From Lysinibacillus sp. OF-1 (GTDB lineage Bacteria > Bacillota > Bacilli > Bacillales_A > Planococcaceae): a stretch of DNA of 64,000 bases. The stretch is taken from assembly GCF_028356935.1 (NCBI RefSeq), contig NZ_CP102798.1, positions 1,240,001 to 1,304,000 of the forward strand. The letters run 5' to 3'. Of this stretch, positions 44,291-54,402 are shown in pieces (within the stretch, counting starts at the first letter, position 1; every line of letters starts with the position of its first letter). A model generated the notes under the pieces. That model was not told where the DNA came from. It worked only from the letters and a program-made list of their open reading frames with translations, and ran no database searches. A program made the translations under genes and the position numbers.

Positions 44291-44882
44291 ATGGAATCTC
44301 TGCTAAATGACGGATGACTATAGCATAAACAGCCAAGTGATTCAGTGCAATATGCTTTTATTTTGAGCCGTTCTTTCGTGCTCCTATAATCTGCATTACT
44401 AGACAACTAACTGCTTGGAAGAAAGGTGAGTAAATCAATATAGAAAAAGCTGACGTAACAATACATGCTAAAATTTTTTTGTGCTACAAGATGTTTTAAC
44501 AATTGAGCAAACACTAACAAGTAGAAGCTCAAAACGTTTTCATTTCAATATGGACTAACAATTGACAATAAGGACGATTAAAAGCTGCTGAATGATAGCT
44601 TTCTTGTCTGTTAAAATAAAGATTTTTAAGTCGATTCGCTTTTTTGCCAAATGAGTATACTGGTTATGAGGAACGTAAAATGTAGGTGCAAATGATAAGA
44701 AATTTGTGAATGAGAAATAATTTGGAATACTCAATTAAAAAATGTGAAATTTGTTTTTCTTTAATAATGCTTAAAAGTATGACATAATTTTCACAGATTA
44801 GCGGGAAAGATAACCCTATTCATAAGAGCGAAATCGAATGATGACGAAAGTGTCAATGTGAAAGAAAACTAGAGGTGAAAAA
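44291..44882. other. Gene-free AT-rich stretch before rluB
   Basis: About 590 bases with no coding frame that I can support and no recognisable remnant of spmA or spmB. The rluB promoter must be within it. The high A/T content and many stops suggest long-decayed sequence. Confidence 0.5.
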
Positions 44883-45614
44883 ATGGAAAGATTACAAAAG
44901 GTCATTGCCTATGCAGGAGTTGCTTCAAGGCGCAAGGCAGAGCAATTGATAGTAGAAGGCAAAGTAAAAGTTAATGGTGTAGTTGTTCGTGAGTTAGGAA
45001 CGAAGGTTTCTAATTCTGATACAATTGAAGTAGAAGGTGTGAAATTGGAAAAGGAAGATAAGGTATATTATTTACTTTACAAACCACGTGGAACAATTTC
45101 GGCTGTGACGGATGATAAAGGACGCAAAACTGTCACAGATTTATTTCACCATATTCCGCAACGTATTTTCCCAGTTGGTCGTCTTGATTATGATACATCT
45201 GGATTATTATTATTGACAAATGATGGGGAATTCTCCTATATGTTGACACATCCGAAGTTTAAAATTGATAAAACCTATATCGCGCGTGTCAAAGGTATTC
45301 CAACAATTGAAGGGCTTAAAAAACTTCAAAGAGGGATTAAATTAGAGGATGGGAAAACAGCTCCAGCTAAGGTTAGTATGACATCCTTTGACGAAAAAGC
45401 AGGCAAAGCAATTTGTGAAATTACGATTCATGAAGGACGCAATCGCCAAGTTCGTCGTATGTTTGAAGCCATTGGGACACCTGTTGTCAAATTAAAACGT
45501 GAACGCTTTGCATTCTTAGATTTATTCGGCCTTACACCAGGAGAATACCGTGAATTATCAAAGCATGAAGTCAAGCAATTACGTGTTTTAGCGGAGACTG
45601 GAAAGCTTGATTAA
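44883..45614 (+). CDS. rluB: Ribosomal large-subunit pseudouridine synthase B
   Basis: 243-aa enzyme that converts a uridine of 23S rRNA helix 93 region to pseudouridine. An N-terminal S4 RNA-binding domain (residues 1-60, MERLQKVIAYAGVASRRKAE) is followed by the RsuA/RluB catalytic domain with the nucleophilic Asp in FPVGRLDYDTSGLLLLTNDG and the C-terminal EGRNRQVRRMFEAIG. AGAGGTG lies 5 bases before ATG 44883. Followed by the res genes as in B. subtilis (ypuL). Confidence 0.95.
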   Translation: MERLQKVIAYAGVASRRKAEQLIVEGKVKVNGVVVRELGTKVSNSDTIEVEGVKLEKEDKVYYLLYKPRGTISAVTDDKGRKTVTDLFHHIPQRIFPVGRLDYDTSGLLLLTNDGEFSYMLTHPKFKIDKTYIARVKGIPTIEGLKKLQRGIKLEDGKTAPAKVSMTSFDEKAGKAICEITIHEGRNRQVRRMFEAIGTPVVKLKRERFAFLDLFGLTPGEYRELSKHEVKQLRVLAETGKLD

Positions 45615-45739
45615 AGAACATTTGCCAAAAGAAAGTAGATACCACAATAGGTATTATTTGGGTGTTTACACTTTCTTTATGGTGAATTCGTTCATAAATC
45701 ATTCATAATTAATAGCTAAGTGTTTTTGTATCATTTTGC

Positions 45740-45948
45740 TATAATAGGTGAGAATAGTACACCTAGTAACAGTTTGTTCAAAAGAACTGTTACACATACA
45801 ATCTGGTATTGTTGACGTCAATTTGAAAGAAGTTTTTACATAATTAAAGACGTATATAAAATGAAAAAGTTCATTGGGTCTGCATTAGGTAAAAGCTTCG
45901 CGTTTACAAACTTTACGCTAAGCCGTAATTGATAGGGGGTTTATTAAC
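45740..45948 (+). promoter_or_regulatory. resA promoter and long structured leader
   Basis: An extended -10 (TGCTATAAT, TATAAT at 45740-45745) lies about 200 bases before resA. The leader contains a perfect 9-bp dyad, GTAACAGTT/AACTGTTAC (45766-45793), and a hairpin AGCTT-GCGT/ACGC-AAGC (45892-45921) just ahead of the AGGGGG ribosome binding site. The first could be an operator, the second could affect translation. The region 45615-45739 shows only a weak terminator-like repeat after rluB. Confidence 0.5.
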
Positions 45949-46482
45949 TTGGAGAAAAAGAAAAAGCGTCTCGTACTGCGAACGGTCATCTTAGCACTGC
46001 TAGCGTTGGCAATCGGGTACACAGTATATGGAACAGCGACAAAGGAAAAAGTAGAGTTAGTGGCACTAGGCTCTGAAGCACCTGACTTCACGTTAGTAGA
46101 TTTAAACGGTGAAAAACATAAATTGTCGGATTATAAAGGACAAGGGGTATTTTTAAACTTCTGGGGAACTTGGTGTAAGCCTTGTGAGAAGGAAATGCCT
46201 GCGATGGACAATCAGTATCAAGAATTTAAAGATCAAGGTGTACAAACTTTAGCGGTCAATATCGCTCAAACTGATTTTGAAGTGCAGAATTTTGTTGATC
46301 GGTATGGTTTATCATTCCCAGTAGTGATCGACAAAACGAAAAGTGTTATGACTGCTTATAATGTAGGTCAATTACCTGCTACAGTATTAATTGATCCTGA
46401 AGGCAAAGTGACTAAGATTATTACAGGTGAAATGACGGAGGAAAATATCGCTTCGTACATGGAATTAGTGAAGCCGGAATAA
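45949..46482 (+). CDS. resA: Thiol-disulfide oxidoreductase ResA
   Basis: 177-aa membrane-anchored thioredoxin-fold protein that reduces apocytochrome c before heme attachment. N-terminal anchor about residues 8-28; active site WCKPC in NFWGTWCKPCEKEMPAMD; cis-Pro in GQLPATVLID. The Glu near EKEMP and the insertion typical of ResA are present. Start TTG 45949 has AGGGGG 8 bases upstream. First gene of resABC. Confidence 0.95.
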   Translation: MEKKKKRLVLRTVILALLALAIGYTVYGTATKEKVELVALGSEAPDFTLVDLNGEKHKLSDYKGQGVFLNFWGTWCKPCEKEMPAMDNQYQEFKDQGVQTLAVNIAQTDFEVQNFVDRYGLSFPVVIDKTKSVMTAYNVGQLPATVLIDPEGKVTKIITGEMTEENIASYMELVKPE

Positions 46483-46495
46483 GGAGTATATGACG

Positions 46496-48172
46496 ATGGA
46501 AAAAATCATTTGTGCTTGCGGTCATAGTAACCCATACGGCACGAAGCTTTGTGAGAAATGTGGTCGTCCTTTAACCGAAGAAGAACAGCAAAATAAAGTA
46601 GTTGATATGCGCTACGATGGTATGGCCATTCGCTCTAAAACATATAACAAGTCATTTATTGATAAAATATGGAATTTCTTCTCAAGTGTTAAAGTCGGTA
46701 TATCCTTAATTATTATCACATTAATTGCTGCTTCAATCGGAACATTACTACCACAAGAGTTTTACGTGAAAGCTTCTGATTTGGAGAAGGGAGCTTATTA
46801 CGCAGACGTTTATGGTACATTCGGTAAAATTTATTATACGTTAGGCCTTTCAGATTTATATAGCTCGTGGTGGTTCCAAATTTTAGTTGGTATGCTTGCT
46901 GTATCCATTATTGTGGCAAGTCTTGACCGGGGAATACCACTTTATAAATCATTGAAGAATCAACGTGTGAAAAGACATGAAAGCTTTATGAAGCGTCAGC
47001 GCATTGTTGCAGAAGGACAAGTGACAGCAGGCGCAGAGGAAACGCTTGATAAAGTGGCACAAAAAATGTCTGAGATGAGATATTTTGTTCGTCGAGATGG
47101 TAGCGCTCTCTTAGCTGAAAAAGGACGCTTTTCTCGTTACGGTCCGTACATAAACCATGTCGGTCTCATTATCTTTTTAGGTGGGGTCATGCTACGTCTG
47201 GTGCCAGGTTTCTATGTTGATGAATCAATCTGGGTACGTGAGGGCGAGACACGTGCGATTACTGGCATGGACGGTTATTTCATTGAAAACAATGATTTTG
47301 TTTTAGAGACACATGATAATGAACCACAGGGTGAGCAAGTAAAGCAGGGTGTAAATGTTGTTGCGAAAAATTTCCAAACAGATATTACACTATATAAGCA
47401 GCCTAAAGATGCTTTGCCAGGTGACACAGATAATCTAGAAAAAGTAAAAGACTATTCCATTCGTGTAAACCATCCTTTAAAGGAAGATGGCTTTGCGCTT
47501 TACCAAATGGATTATCGTTTAAATGAATTAAAGCAAATGAATTTCGAATTAATCAATAAAACGACTGAACAATCACTTGGTAAGGTGGAAATTGATTTAA
47601 CAAACCCAAAAAAGGAATATGATTTAGGTAATGGTTCTTCCGTTCAAATTCTTGTTTATACACCAGATTTTGATGGATTTGAAAATGGTGAGCCACAAAC
47701 AAAAACATCCATTCCAAATAACCCAGCATTCTTATTTAAAATGACAACACCAGAAACACCTGAAGGCGAAGTGAGCTTTGTTGAAATTATGCAACCTCCT
47801 TTAGAGCCACTTGGTGAAAATAAATACAGAATGAAATTTGCAGCAGCAGAAATGCGTGATATGTCAGGTATTACAGTACGTAAAGATCGTACAATTCCTA
47901 TCTTATTTGTTGGGGGCGTCATCTTTATGATTGGTGTTGTTATTGGTTCTTACTGGAATCACAGACGTTTATGGATTCAAGTGGAACCAGATGGCCGTGT
48001 GTTAATGGCTGCCCATGTTAACAAAAATATGTTCAGCATGAAAAAGGATTTAGATGCTGTTACAACATTTGCTGCATTGCCTCCGTATCAAGATCAGTTA
48101 GAGAAAGATGAGGCTGGCGAAGAGTCCACGAATGGTGGCATTAAAGAAAAGGAAGGTGACAACACCTTATGA
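46496..48172 (+). CDS. resB: Cytochrome c biogenesis protein ResB
   Basis: 558-aa membrane component of the system II heme lyase. It starts with a zinc-ribbon-like [20 protein letters not shown], then [20 protein letters not shown], with membrane helices at about residues 65-85, 125-145, 215-235 and 475-495 and a large extracytoplasmic domain between the last two. ATG 46496 is preferred since AAGGAG lies 9 bases before it; ATG 46490 is too close. The stop overlaps resC by 4 bases. Confidence 0.95.
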   Translation: MEKIICACGHSNPYGTKLCEKCGRPLTEEEQQNKVVDMRYDGMAIRSKTYNKSFIDKIWNFFSSVKVGISLIIITLIAASIGTLLPQEFYVKASDLEKGAYYADVYGTFGKIYYTLGLSDLYSSWWFQILVGMLAVSIIVASLDRGIPLYKSLKNQRVKRHESFMKRQRIVAEGQVTAGAEETLDKVAQKMSEMRYFVRRDGSALLAEKGRFSRYGPYINHVGLIIFLGGVMLRLVPGFYVDESIWVREGETRAITGMDGYFIENNDFVLETHDNEPQGEQVKQGVNVVAKNFQTDITLYKQPKDALPGDTDNLEKVKDYSIRVNHPLKEDGFALYQMDYRLNELKQMNFELINKTTEQSLGKVEIDLTNPKKEYDLGNGSSVQILVYTPDFDGFENGEPQTKTSIPNNPAFLFKMTTPETPEGEVSFVEIMQPPLEPLGENKYRMKFAAAEMRDMSGITVRKDRTIPILFVGGVIFMIGVVIGSYWNHRRLWIQVEPDGRVLMAAHVNKNMFSMKKDLDAVTTFAALPPYQDQLEKDEAGEESTNGGIKEKEGDNTL

Positions 48173-49350
48173 GTTTGATTGACATAAGTGGAAACCTATT
48201 ATTTGTAGCTTTTATTGCTTATCTAGTTGCAACATTATTATTTGGTGGTTCAATTAAGCAAGCAAATGCTACTGGTAAAAATACTGGCAAATGGGGCAAG
48301 CTTGCCATTGTGGTAACCATTATTGGTTTCTTATCACAGCTAGGCTATTTTATTACGCGTTGGATCTATACAGGACATGCACCAGTAAGTAATATGTTTG
48401 AATTTACGACTGCCTTTGGTATGTTCATTGTTGGCGCGTTTATTTTAATTTATTTTATTTATCGTTTGACTGCACTTGGGCTAGTTGCATTGCCTGTTGC
48501 ATTATTAATCATCTCCTATGCAGCAATGTTCCCGAAAGAAGTAAGTCCGTTAGTACCATCGTTACAAAGTCATTGGCTAACGATACACGTTATCACAGCA
48601 GCATTAGGACAATCTATTTTAGCCATTAGTGCTGTAGCAGGGCTCATTTATTTATTAAAAGTAGTCGATTTAACAAAGCCTTCTAAACAACGTTTTTGGT
48701 TAGAAGCCGTGATGTACTGTCTTGTAGTAGTGGTTGGTTTTGTCGCAGTGACATCTACATTCGGTGCTATGGATTATGAGTCTAGCTATAATTATGTGGA
48801 TAAAGAAGGAACTACTCGTAAAATTATTTACAATTTACCGCCAATTTTCGGTATGAATGAGTATGAAGCAGTTGAAGAACATGGCATGTCACCGCTAGTA
48901 GAAATGCCTGCATTAATTAATGCCAAAAAATTAACAACTGTTTTTTGGTCATTATTGGTAGGGTCAATCTTGTATTTATTAATTCGTTTAATTGCTCGTC
49001 GTCGAATTAGTGCCATTTTCCAACCACTTGTTAAACGCGTTAATTTGCAATTATTAGATGAAGTTGGTTATCGTTCGGTGCTGATAGGATTCCCTGTATT
49101 TACCCTAGGTGCTTTAATTTTTGCGATGATTTGGGCACAAATTGCTTGGAGTCGTTTCTGGGGTTGGGATCCAAAAGAAGTATGGGCTCTTATTACATGG
49201 TTATTCTACGCAGCATTCCTACATTTACGTCTATCAAAAGGCTGGGAAGGTCGAAAATCTGCTTGGTTGGCATTAATTGGTTTCGGAATTATTTTATTTA
49301 ACCTAATTGCTGTTAACTTAATTCTTGCAGGTTTACACTCTTACGCATAA
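48169..49350 (+). CDS. resC: Cytochrome c biogenesis protein ResC (CcsA family)
   Basis: 393-aa polytopic heme-handling protein, partner of ResB. About eight membrane helices; the CcsA tryptophan-rich WWD-type motif appears as [20 protein letters not shown], flanked by conserved His residues ([11 protein letters not shown] and [14 protein letters not shown]). Heme is passed to exported apocytochrome c. Followed by a terminator, so resDE has a separate promoter or relies on read-through. Confidence 0.95.
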   Translation: MSLIDISGNLLFVAFIAYLVATLLFGGSIKQANATGKNTGKWGKLAIVVTIIGFLSQLGYFITRWIYTGHAPVSNMFEFTTAFGMFIVGAFILIYFIYRLTALGLVALPVALLIISYAAMFPKEVSPLVPSLQSHWLTIHVITAALGQSILAISAVAGLIYLLKVVDLTKPSKQRFWLEAVMYCLVVVVGFVAVTSTFGAMDYESSYNYVDKEGTTRKIIYNLPPIFGMNEYEAVEEHGMSPLVEMPALINAKKLTTVFWSLLVGSILYLLIRLIARRRISAIFQPLVKRVNLQLLDEVGYRSVLIGFPVFTLGALIFAMIWAQIAWSRFWGWDPKEVWALITWLFYAAFLHLRLSKGWEGRKSAWLALIGFGIILFNLIAVNLILAGLHSYA

Positions 49351-49363
49351 CTTGTAAAATAAC

Positions 49364-49402
49364 AAGCCTTTTCGCTGTGGCGAAGAGGCTTTCTTTTCTT
49401 TT
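49364..49402 (+). terminator. Rho-independent terminator of resABC
   Basis: AAGCC..TTCGC pairs with GCGAA..GGCTT around a short loop, followed by a T/C tract. Confidence 0.8.
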
Positions 49403-49459
49403 CAATATGTGTCACACCATGTACAATAGAAGTTAGAGAAAGATTGGAAGAGAGGGATC

Positions 49460-50182
49460 GTGAAAGTGTCAGAAAATATTTCAGTATTAGTAGTAGACGA
49501 TGAGGATCGTATTCGCCGATTATTAAAAATGTACCTAGAGCGAGAAGGATACCTTGTTGACGAGGCAGAAAATGGTGAACAAGCGATCGAAAAATCTTTA
49601 GAAAAAGAGTATCACTGTATTTTACTTGATATTATGATGCCTGAAAAAGACGGGCTAGAAGTGTGTGCGGAAATTCGAGAACGCGCAGCAACACCCATTA
49701 TTTTATTAACTGCAAAGGGCGAGGAAGCGAATCGTGTACAAGGCTTTGAGCTTGGCGCAGATGACTATATTGTAAAGCCATTTAGTCCTCGTGAGGTTGT
49801 GTTACGTGTGAAGGCTATTTTACGTCGTTCACAGGCTTTCTCACCAACGACAAATGCCTCTTCTTCAAAAGATTTAGTAGTGTTCCAGCATTTAATGATC
49901 GATCATGATGCACACCGTGTAACGGCAGAGGGCATTGAGGTTAATTTAACACCGAAAGAGTATGAATTACTATACTTCTTAGCAAAATCGCCAGACAAAG
50001 TATTTGACCGTGAACAATTACTAAAAGAGGTTTGGCATTATGACTTCTTTGGTGATTTACGTACAGTTGACACACACGTAAAACGTTTACGTGAAAAGCT
50101 CAACCGAGTTTCTGAAAACGCTGCTAAAATGATTGTGACGGTTTGGGGCGTTGGATACAAATTTGAGGTTGTCAATGAATAG
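49460..50182 (+). CDS. resD: Two-component response regulator ResD (OmpR type)
   Basis: 240-aa regulator of aerobic and anaerobic respiration genes. Receiver domain with ISVLVVDDEDRIRRLLKMYL and phospho-Asp in CILLDIMMPEKDG, Lys in YIVKPFSPRE; winged-helix domain ending LRTVDTHVKRLREKL and VTVWGVGYKFE. In B. subtilis it activates resA, ctaA and nitrate respiration. Start is GTG 49460 or GTG 49466; GAGGG is at better distance for the second. Overlaps resE by 8 bases. Confidence 0.95.
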   Translation: MKVSENISVLVVDDEDRIRRLLKMYLEREGYLVDEAENGEQAIEKSLEKEYHCILLDIMMPEKDGLEVCAEIRERAATPIILLTAKGEEANRVQGFELGADDYIVKPFSPREVVLRVKAILRRSQAFSPTTNASSSKDLVVFQHLMIDHDAHRVTAEGIEVNLTPKEYELLYFLAKSPDKVFDREQLLKEVWHYDFFGDLRTVDTHVKRLREKLNRVSENAAKMIVTVWGVGYKFEVVNE

Positions 50183-51950
50183 AATATGGAATAGTGTTGT
50201 CGGGAAGCTATGGGTAACCATATTGCTTCTCGTTTCATTTGTATTATTTGTTTTCACGGTATTGATGCTTGAATTTCTTCAAAACTATCATATGCAGCAA
50301 GCCGAAATATCTTTACGGCAAACAGCTGCAACAGTAGCAAGTATAGTGGATGACAATGAAACAGCGGAATCTACTTCGGAATTATTAAAAGATATCTTAC
50401 CTACAGGAACCAATGCATTAATTGCAATCAATCATGTTGAAGTATCCTTTGCCATGCAGGAGGGTGTCAACAAAAAAGAAATACAAGAGACCATTTTAGC
50501 CAATAAATCGTTTCGAGAAGTATTTCAATCAGATGAACCTATTACGAAAGAAATGATGATGCCTTCTTCGACAGATCAAGAAAAAATGGAATCTTATGTC
50601 GTGCTAGGTTTCCCATTAAATGTTGAAAATGCAGTACACGGAGCTGTCTTCATCTATCAAAGCCCAGATGCACTACATAAAACGTCTAAGGAAACAACGA
50701 AAATTGTTTTTTTGGCGGCTTTCATTGCATTTGTGCTGACGACATTCTTCGCGTTTTTCCTTTCCTCACGTATTACGTCACCACTTAGAAAAATGCGAGA
50801 GTTGGCTTTTGAAATTGCGAAGGGTAATTTTGAAGCGAAAATGCCAACAACTCAAAATGATGAAATTGGTCAACTTGCTGTTGCCTTCAATCAAATGGGC
50901 CGTCAATTAAAGCATAACTTAGAGGTCATCAATCAAGAAAATGAACAACTTTCAAATATTTTGACATCTATGACAGATGCAGTTATTACATTTAACCGTG
51001 ACCTTACAATATTATTAAGTAATCCACCAGCTGAACGACTTATGCAAAAATGGTTCGTCAATAAAGGCTCACAAAGTGCTAAACCTATTCCTCCAGAGCT
51101 GTATCATATGCTTGATCATGTGCTAATGTTTGAGGATAAACTAGAAGAGGAAATTGAAATGGATGGTAACTACTATACATTTACTATTAGCCCTCTTTAT
51201 AGTGGTGACATGATACGTGGGGCTGTGGCTGTTATTCGTGATATGACTGAGCAACATCGCTTAGAAAAACTACGATCCGATTTTATCGCCAATGTCTCTC
51301 ATGAGCTACGGACACCAATTGCCATGCTGCAAGGATATTCTGAAGCATTAATGGATGATGATTTTATTCAGGATCAGGAAGAACGTAATGAGATTACTAA
51401 AATCATTTATGATGAATCGAAGCGGATGGGGCGTCTTGTAACAGATTTATTAGATTTAGCACGCATGGAATCGGGACATATGACGCTGTATAAAGATGAA
51501 TTACCGATTAATTCTACATTCGAACGTATTACTCAAAAATTTGCACAGGTTGCAAAGGAAAAACACGTTCGTCTATTGTTTGAAAGTGAATTTAATGACG
51601 ATGCCATGATTAATATCGATGAGGATCGTATTGAACAAGTGCTCACAAATCTAGTAGATAATGCACTTAGACATACGGATGAAGGAGCAGTCACTGTAAA
51701 AGTTGAGCAGGAACCAACATTCGCTAAAATATCTGTTCAAGATACAGGGCACGGCATTCCTCATGACGACTTACCTTATGTCTTTGAACGTTTTTATAAA
51801 GCAGATAAGGCACGTACCCGTTCAAAAGGTGGTACGGGTCTCGGCTTAGCCATTGCGAGAAATATTGTGAAGGCACACTCAGGTAATATTATGGTAGACA
51901 GTGTGCTGAAAGAAGGTACGACCTTCACGTTTTATTTACCGTTCGATTAA
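50175..51950 (+). CDS. resE: Sensor histidine kinase ResE
   Basis: About 591-aa membrane kinase: helix at about residues 12-35, extracytoplasmic sensor domain (36-180), second helix (about 182-205), HAMP ([20 protein letters not shown]), PAS domain (about 265-360), HisKA with phospho-His in [20 protein letters not shown], and HATPase_c with [16 protein letters not shown] and [16 protein letters not shown] 50175 is used because GAGGT lies 5 bases before it. ResE-ResD responds to oxygen limitation and nitric oxide. Confidence 0.95.
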   Translation: MNRIWNSVVGKLWVTILLLVSFVLFVFTVLMLEFLQNYHMQQAEISLRQTAATVASIVDDNETAESTSELLKDILPTGTNALIAINHVEVSFAMQEGVNKKEIQETILANKSFREVFQSDEPITKEMMMPSSTDQEKMESYVVLGFPLNVENAVHGAVFIYQSPDALHKTSKETTKIVFLAAFIAFVLTTFFAFFLSSRITSPLRKMRELAFEIAKGNFEAKMPTTQNDEIGQLAVAFNQMGRQLKHNLEVINQENEQLSNILTSMTDAVITFNRDLTILLSNPPAERLMQKWFVNKGSQSAKPIPPELYHMLDHVLMFEDKLEEEIEMDGNYYTFTISPLYSGDMIRGAVAVIRDMTEQHRLEKLRSDFIANVSHELRTPIAMLQGYSEALMDDDFIQDQEERNEITKIIYDESKRMGRLVTDLLDLARMESGHMTLYKDELPINSTFERITQKFAQVAKEKHVRLLFESEFNDDAMINIDEDRIEQVLTNLVDNALRHTDEGAVTVKVEQEPTFAKISVQDTGHGIPHDDLPYVFERFYKADKARTRSKGGTGLGLAIARNIVKAHSGNIMVDSVLKEGTTFTFYLPFD

Positions 51951-52028
51951 TAACATGTATTGCTATTAATTGGCTGTAACTTTCACGAATGTAAGACGAC
52001 AAATATTATAGAACGGGGGTGGAGTGCT

Positions 52029-52562
52029 TTGAATGACTCCGTGTTCCATCGACTATACGATGCATATCACCAAGACGTGTTCCAGTTTTTAATATATTTA
52101 GTAAAAAACCGTACATTGGCTGAAGATTTAGCACATGAAGTTTATGTACGAGTATTGCGCTCATATGATCAATTTGCAGGTAATAGTAGTGAGAAAACAT
52201 GGCTTTTTGCTATTGCCAAAAATGTAGCGATTGATCATTTTAGAAAGCAGGCTGTACGCCAGAAGCATTCACTTGATTTCTTTGACTGGGAAACGGAACA
52301 GCTCCATTCAACCACACCATCACCGGAAGATATGCTACAGGCCAGTGATGAATTTATGCAAGTAGCGTCAGCACTGGAAAACTGTACAGGCGACCAAAAA
52401 ATGGTCATTATTATGCGCTATTTTCAGGATTTATCGATTGCAGAAACTGCTCAAATATTAGATTGGACAGAAGCTAAGGTAAAAACGACCCAGCATCGAG
52501 CCATAAAATTTTTAAGGCAACAGCTACAGCCGATTAGAGAACAGGAGGCGAAACGGCAATGA
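52029..52562 (+). CDS. sigX: ECF RNA polymerase sigma factor SigX
   Basis: 177-aa extracytoplasmic-function sigma factor. Region 2 is FHRLYDAYHQDVFQFLIYLV through LAHEVYVRVLRSYDQF and SSEKTWLFAIAKNVAIDHFR; region 4 is DQKMVIIMRYFQDLSIAETA and KVKTTQHRAIKFLR. In B. subtilis SigX controls envelope charge and antimicrobial peptide resistance. TTG 52029 is chosen (GGGGGTGG 6 bases upstream); the earlier ATG has no site. It is followed by its anti-sigma gene with an ATGA overlap, downstream of resDE as in B. subtilis. Confidence 0.92.
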   Translation: MNDSVFHRLYDAYHQDVFQFLIYLVKNRTLAEDLAHEVYVRVLRSYDQFAGNSSEKTWLFAIAKNVAIDHFRKQAVRQKHSLDFFDWETEQLHSTTPSPEDMLQASDEFMQVASALENCTGDQKMVIIMRYFQDLSIAETAQILDWTEAKVKTTQHRAIKFLRQQLQPIREQEAKRQ

Positions 52563-53839
52563 CGCATAAGCCATTTGATGATGAGCAGCTTGAACATGTA
52601 TTGAACAATGCCCCTAAGCTTTCTGACCACCGTTCAAAAGAGGACATATTAAATCGGTTAATGGCAGATGCTCGCTTGCAGGATAACAGTTACCTTCAAG
52701 AAGCGATACAACAACCAAAAGAGGATGAACAAAAGCAAAGCAATTCCTCCATCCAAGAAGAACGAACAACACGATCTAAGCTTCGTAAAATGCCAATTTT
52801 TATGAGCGTTGCAGCAGTTTTTGCGTTAACGATACTTGTAGGCTCAATGGTCATGAATAATGATGTTGGACATAAGGATCAAGCTAGTACTGCCGATACG
52901 GCTACCTATTCTACTTTACAGGAAGATCTTTCTCCAAAGGAGGCTGCTACGCAAGACGAAGCACTCCAATCTCCTATCGTAGCAGAGCATGAGCGCATGT
53001 TATCTTTACGGTCATCTGTCTATGAGGAAGATGTGAAAGATGCTGTCGTTTTCCGTATTGGCTTAGCAGGGCGAGATGCGGAAAGTGTACCAATGACGTA
53101 TGTGATACCAAATGAGCGAGTAGCAACGGATTTTGGAACAGAAAAACCTTCTACTTTACAGATGTATGAAAAATACGCGCCTCAAATAGATGAGAAAGCT
53201 AAAGGATTTACTGATTACCATCCTTACAAAGGTGAGCTGAAGGAGAAGGACGATAAGCTTGTCCATGTGCTACCAAAGGACAATAGCTATGATGTTGCTT
53301 CTGCTACTGTCAATGAGTACAAAGGAACTTTGGAGGATACATTCTCTGATTCTGAATATACAGAAGTTGAGATTCAAAATGAAGATGGAACACCTTATGA
53401 GTTTTCTCAAGAAGGTGAGCCAAGTCCACCTATGTCATTAACGAACGCCAAGCATTATAATTATTATATATATCAAGATGGTACAGGTGCAGAATATTTA
53501 TCACCAGATTTCCGTCAAACATTTGCAAATGTCACAGAGGCGCTCACACTGATGAAAAATAAAAATGATGATGTCTATGTGTCCGTTGTTCCTGAAAACG
53601 TATCATATACGGTGACAGAGGAAGCAGAGGGCGTAGTCGTTACATTTGATCTTCCGCTTGATTTAACATCAATGGAACCGATTCGTGCCACACAACTGAT
53701 TGAGGCCATGATGTTAACGGCTGCTAGCTTTGACCAACAATTACGCCTAAATAATGTTGTCCAAGAAAGCTGGGAGGGCTTTGATTTAAAAATGTTTTTA
53801 CCAAAGCCTGTAGGGCCAAATAAGCAATATATGCCTTAG
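52559..53839 (+). CDS. rsiX: Anti-sigma-X factor RsiX
   Basis: 426-aa bitopic protein. Cytoplasmic part (about residues 1-78) would bind SigX; a membrane helix follows (about 79-100, MPIFMSVAAVFALTILVGSM) and a large extracytoplasmic domain with LTLMKNKNDDVYVSVVPENV near the C-terminus, a GerMN/RsiX-type region. It is longer than the ~370-aa B. subtilis protein because of a Glu/Asp-rich insert about 105-150. Last gene of the resD-to-rsiX series, ended by a terminator. Confidence 0.88.
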   Translation: MTHKPFDDEQLEHVLNNAPKLSDHRSKEDILNRLMADARLQDNSYLQEAIQQPKEDEQKQSNSSIQEERTTRSKLRKMPIFMSVAAVFALTILVGSMVMNNDVGHKDQASTADTATYSTLQEDLSPKEAATQDEALQSPIVAEHERMLSLRSSVYEEDVKDAVVFRIGLAGRDAESVPMTYVIPNERVATDFGTEKPSTLQMYEKYAPQIDEKAKGFTDYHPYKGELKEKDDKLVHVLPKDNSYDVASATVNEYKGTLEDTFSDSEYTEVEIQNEDGTPYEFSQEGEPSPPMSLTNAKHYNYYIYQDGTGAEYLSPDFRQTFANVTEALTLMKNKNDDVYVSVVPENVSYTVTEEAEGVVVTFDLPLDLTSMEPIRATQLIEAMMLTAASFDQQLRLNNVVQESWEGFDLKMFLPKPVGPNKQYMP

Positions 53840-53863
53840 TCAAAGAAAATAACAATAAGAAAT

Positions 53864-53901
53864 GGAGCATTCCTGTTCGGTGAGGATGCTCCATTTTTTT
53901 T
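53864..53901 (+). terminator. Rho-independent terminator of sigX-rsiX
   Basis: GGAGCATTCCT pairs with AGGATGCTCC (one bulge) followed by eight T. Confidence 0.9.
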
Positions 53902-53997
53902 ACAATGCATACAAGTCTAATAGGTTTTTTGAGCAGAACTATTTACTTTTTGTTGATAATTCTTTATAGTAAAACTGTAGTATAAAATAATAGTGAT

Positions 53998-54181
53998 TCA
54001 TCTTCGGGGCAGGGTGAAAATCCCGACCGGCGGTAATAGAGTGCTAAACCGTTAATGTTTATTCATTAACTCGAATGGTTTAGGCAAAACTCTTTAGCCC
54101 GCGACCTGTGCAAATTTATTTGCATGGCTGACTTGGTGAAATTCCAAGGCCGACAGTTACAGTCTGGATGGGAGAAGATGG
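53998..54181 (+). ncRNA. FMN riboswitch (RFN element)
   Basis: All conserved blocks of the FMN aptamer are in order: TTCGGGGCAGGGTGAAA, TCCCGACCGGCGGTA, AGCCCGCGACC, the variable arm, GACTTGGTGAAATTCC, CCGACAGTTACAGTCTGGAT and the closing GGGAGAAGATG. FMN binding should stop ribU expression through the terminator at 54300-54331. The variable P2/P3 arms are AT-rich. A -35-like TTGATA lies at 53953-53958, but the -10 box is unclear. Confidence 0.96.
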
Positions 54182-54299
54182 AGGTACGATCGTCATTCAT
54201 TGTTATGAAATGAACTATGACTGAGCGCTTTTTTTGTATGGCTTTTAAAATAGTGCTCAAAAAATAGTTTAGATTGACGCTTATTCGTCATGCCTTTCT

Positions 54300-54331
54300 C
54301 CCTTGTGCTTTTTAATGCATAAGGGTTTTTT
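54300..54331 (+). terminator. Riboswitch-controlled intrinsic terminator
   Basis: CCCTTGTGC pairs with GCATAAGGG (one mismatch) and is followed by six T, 70 bases before ribU. It is the likely OFF structure of the FMN switch. The 118-base stretch between aptamer and terminator is unusually long. Confidence 0.75.
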
Positions 54332-54402
54332 CATGCTAACAATTGAAAGATCGTCACCTTTCTTCTTGCGAGATTGAATCAGCAAAGAGGAGAGAGTTTT
54401 CT

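Noticed and set aside
44291-44882. spmA/spmB pseudogene remnant
   Set aside because: Reading all frames by eye gave no stretch resembling either protein.
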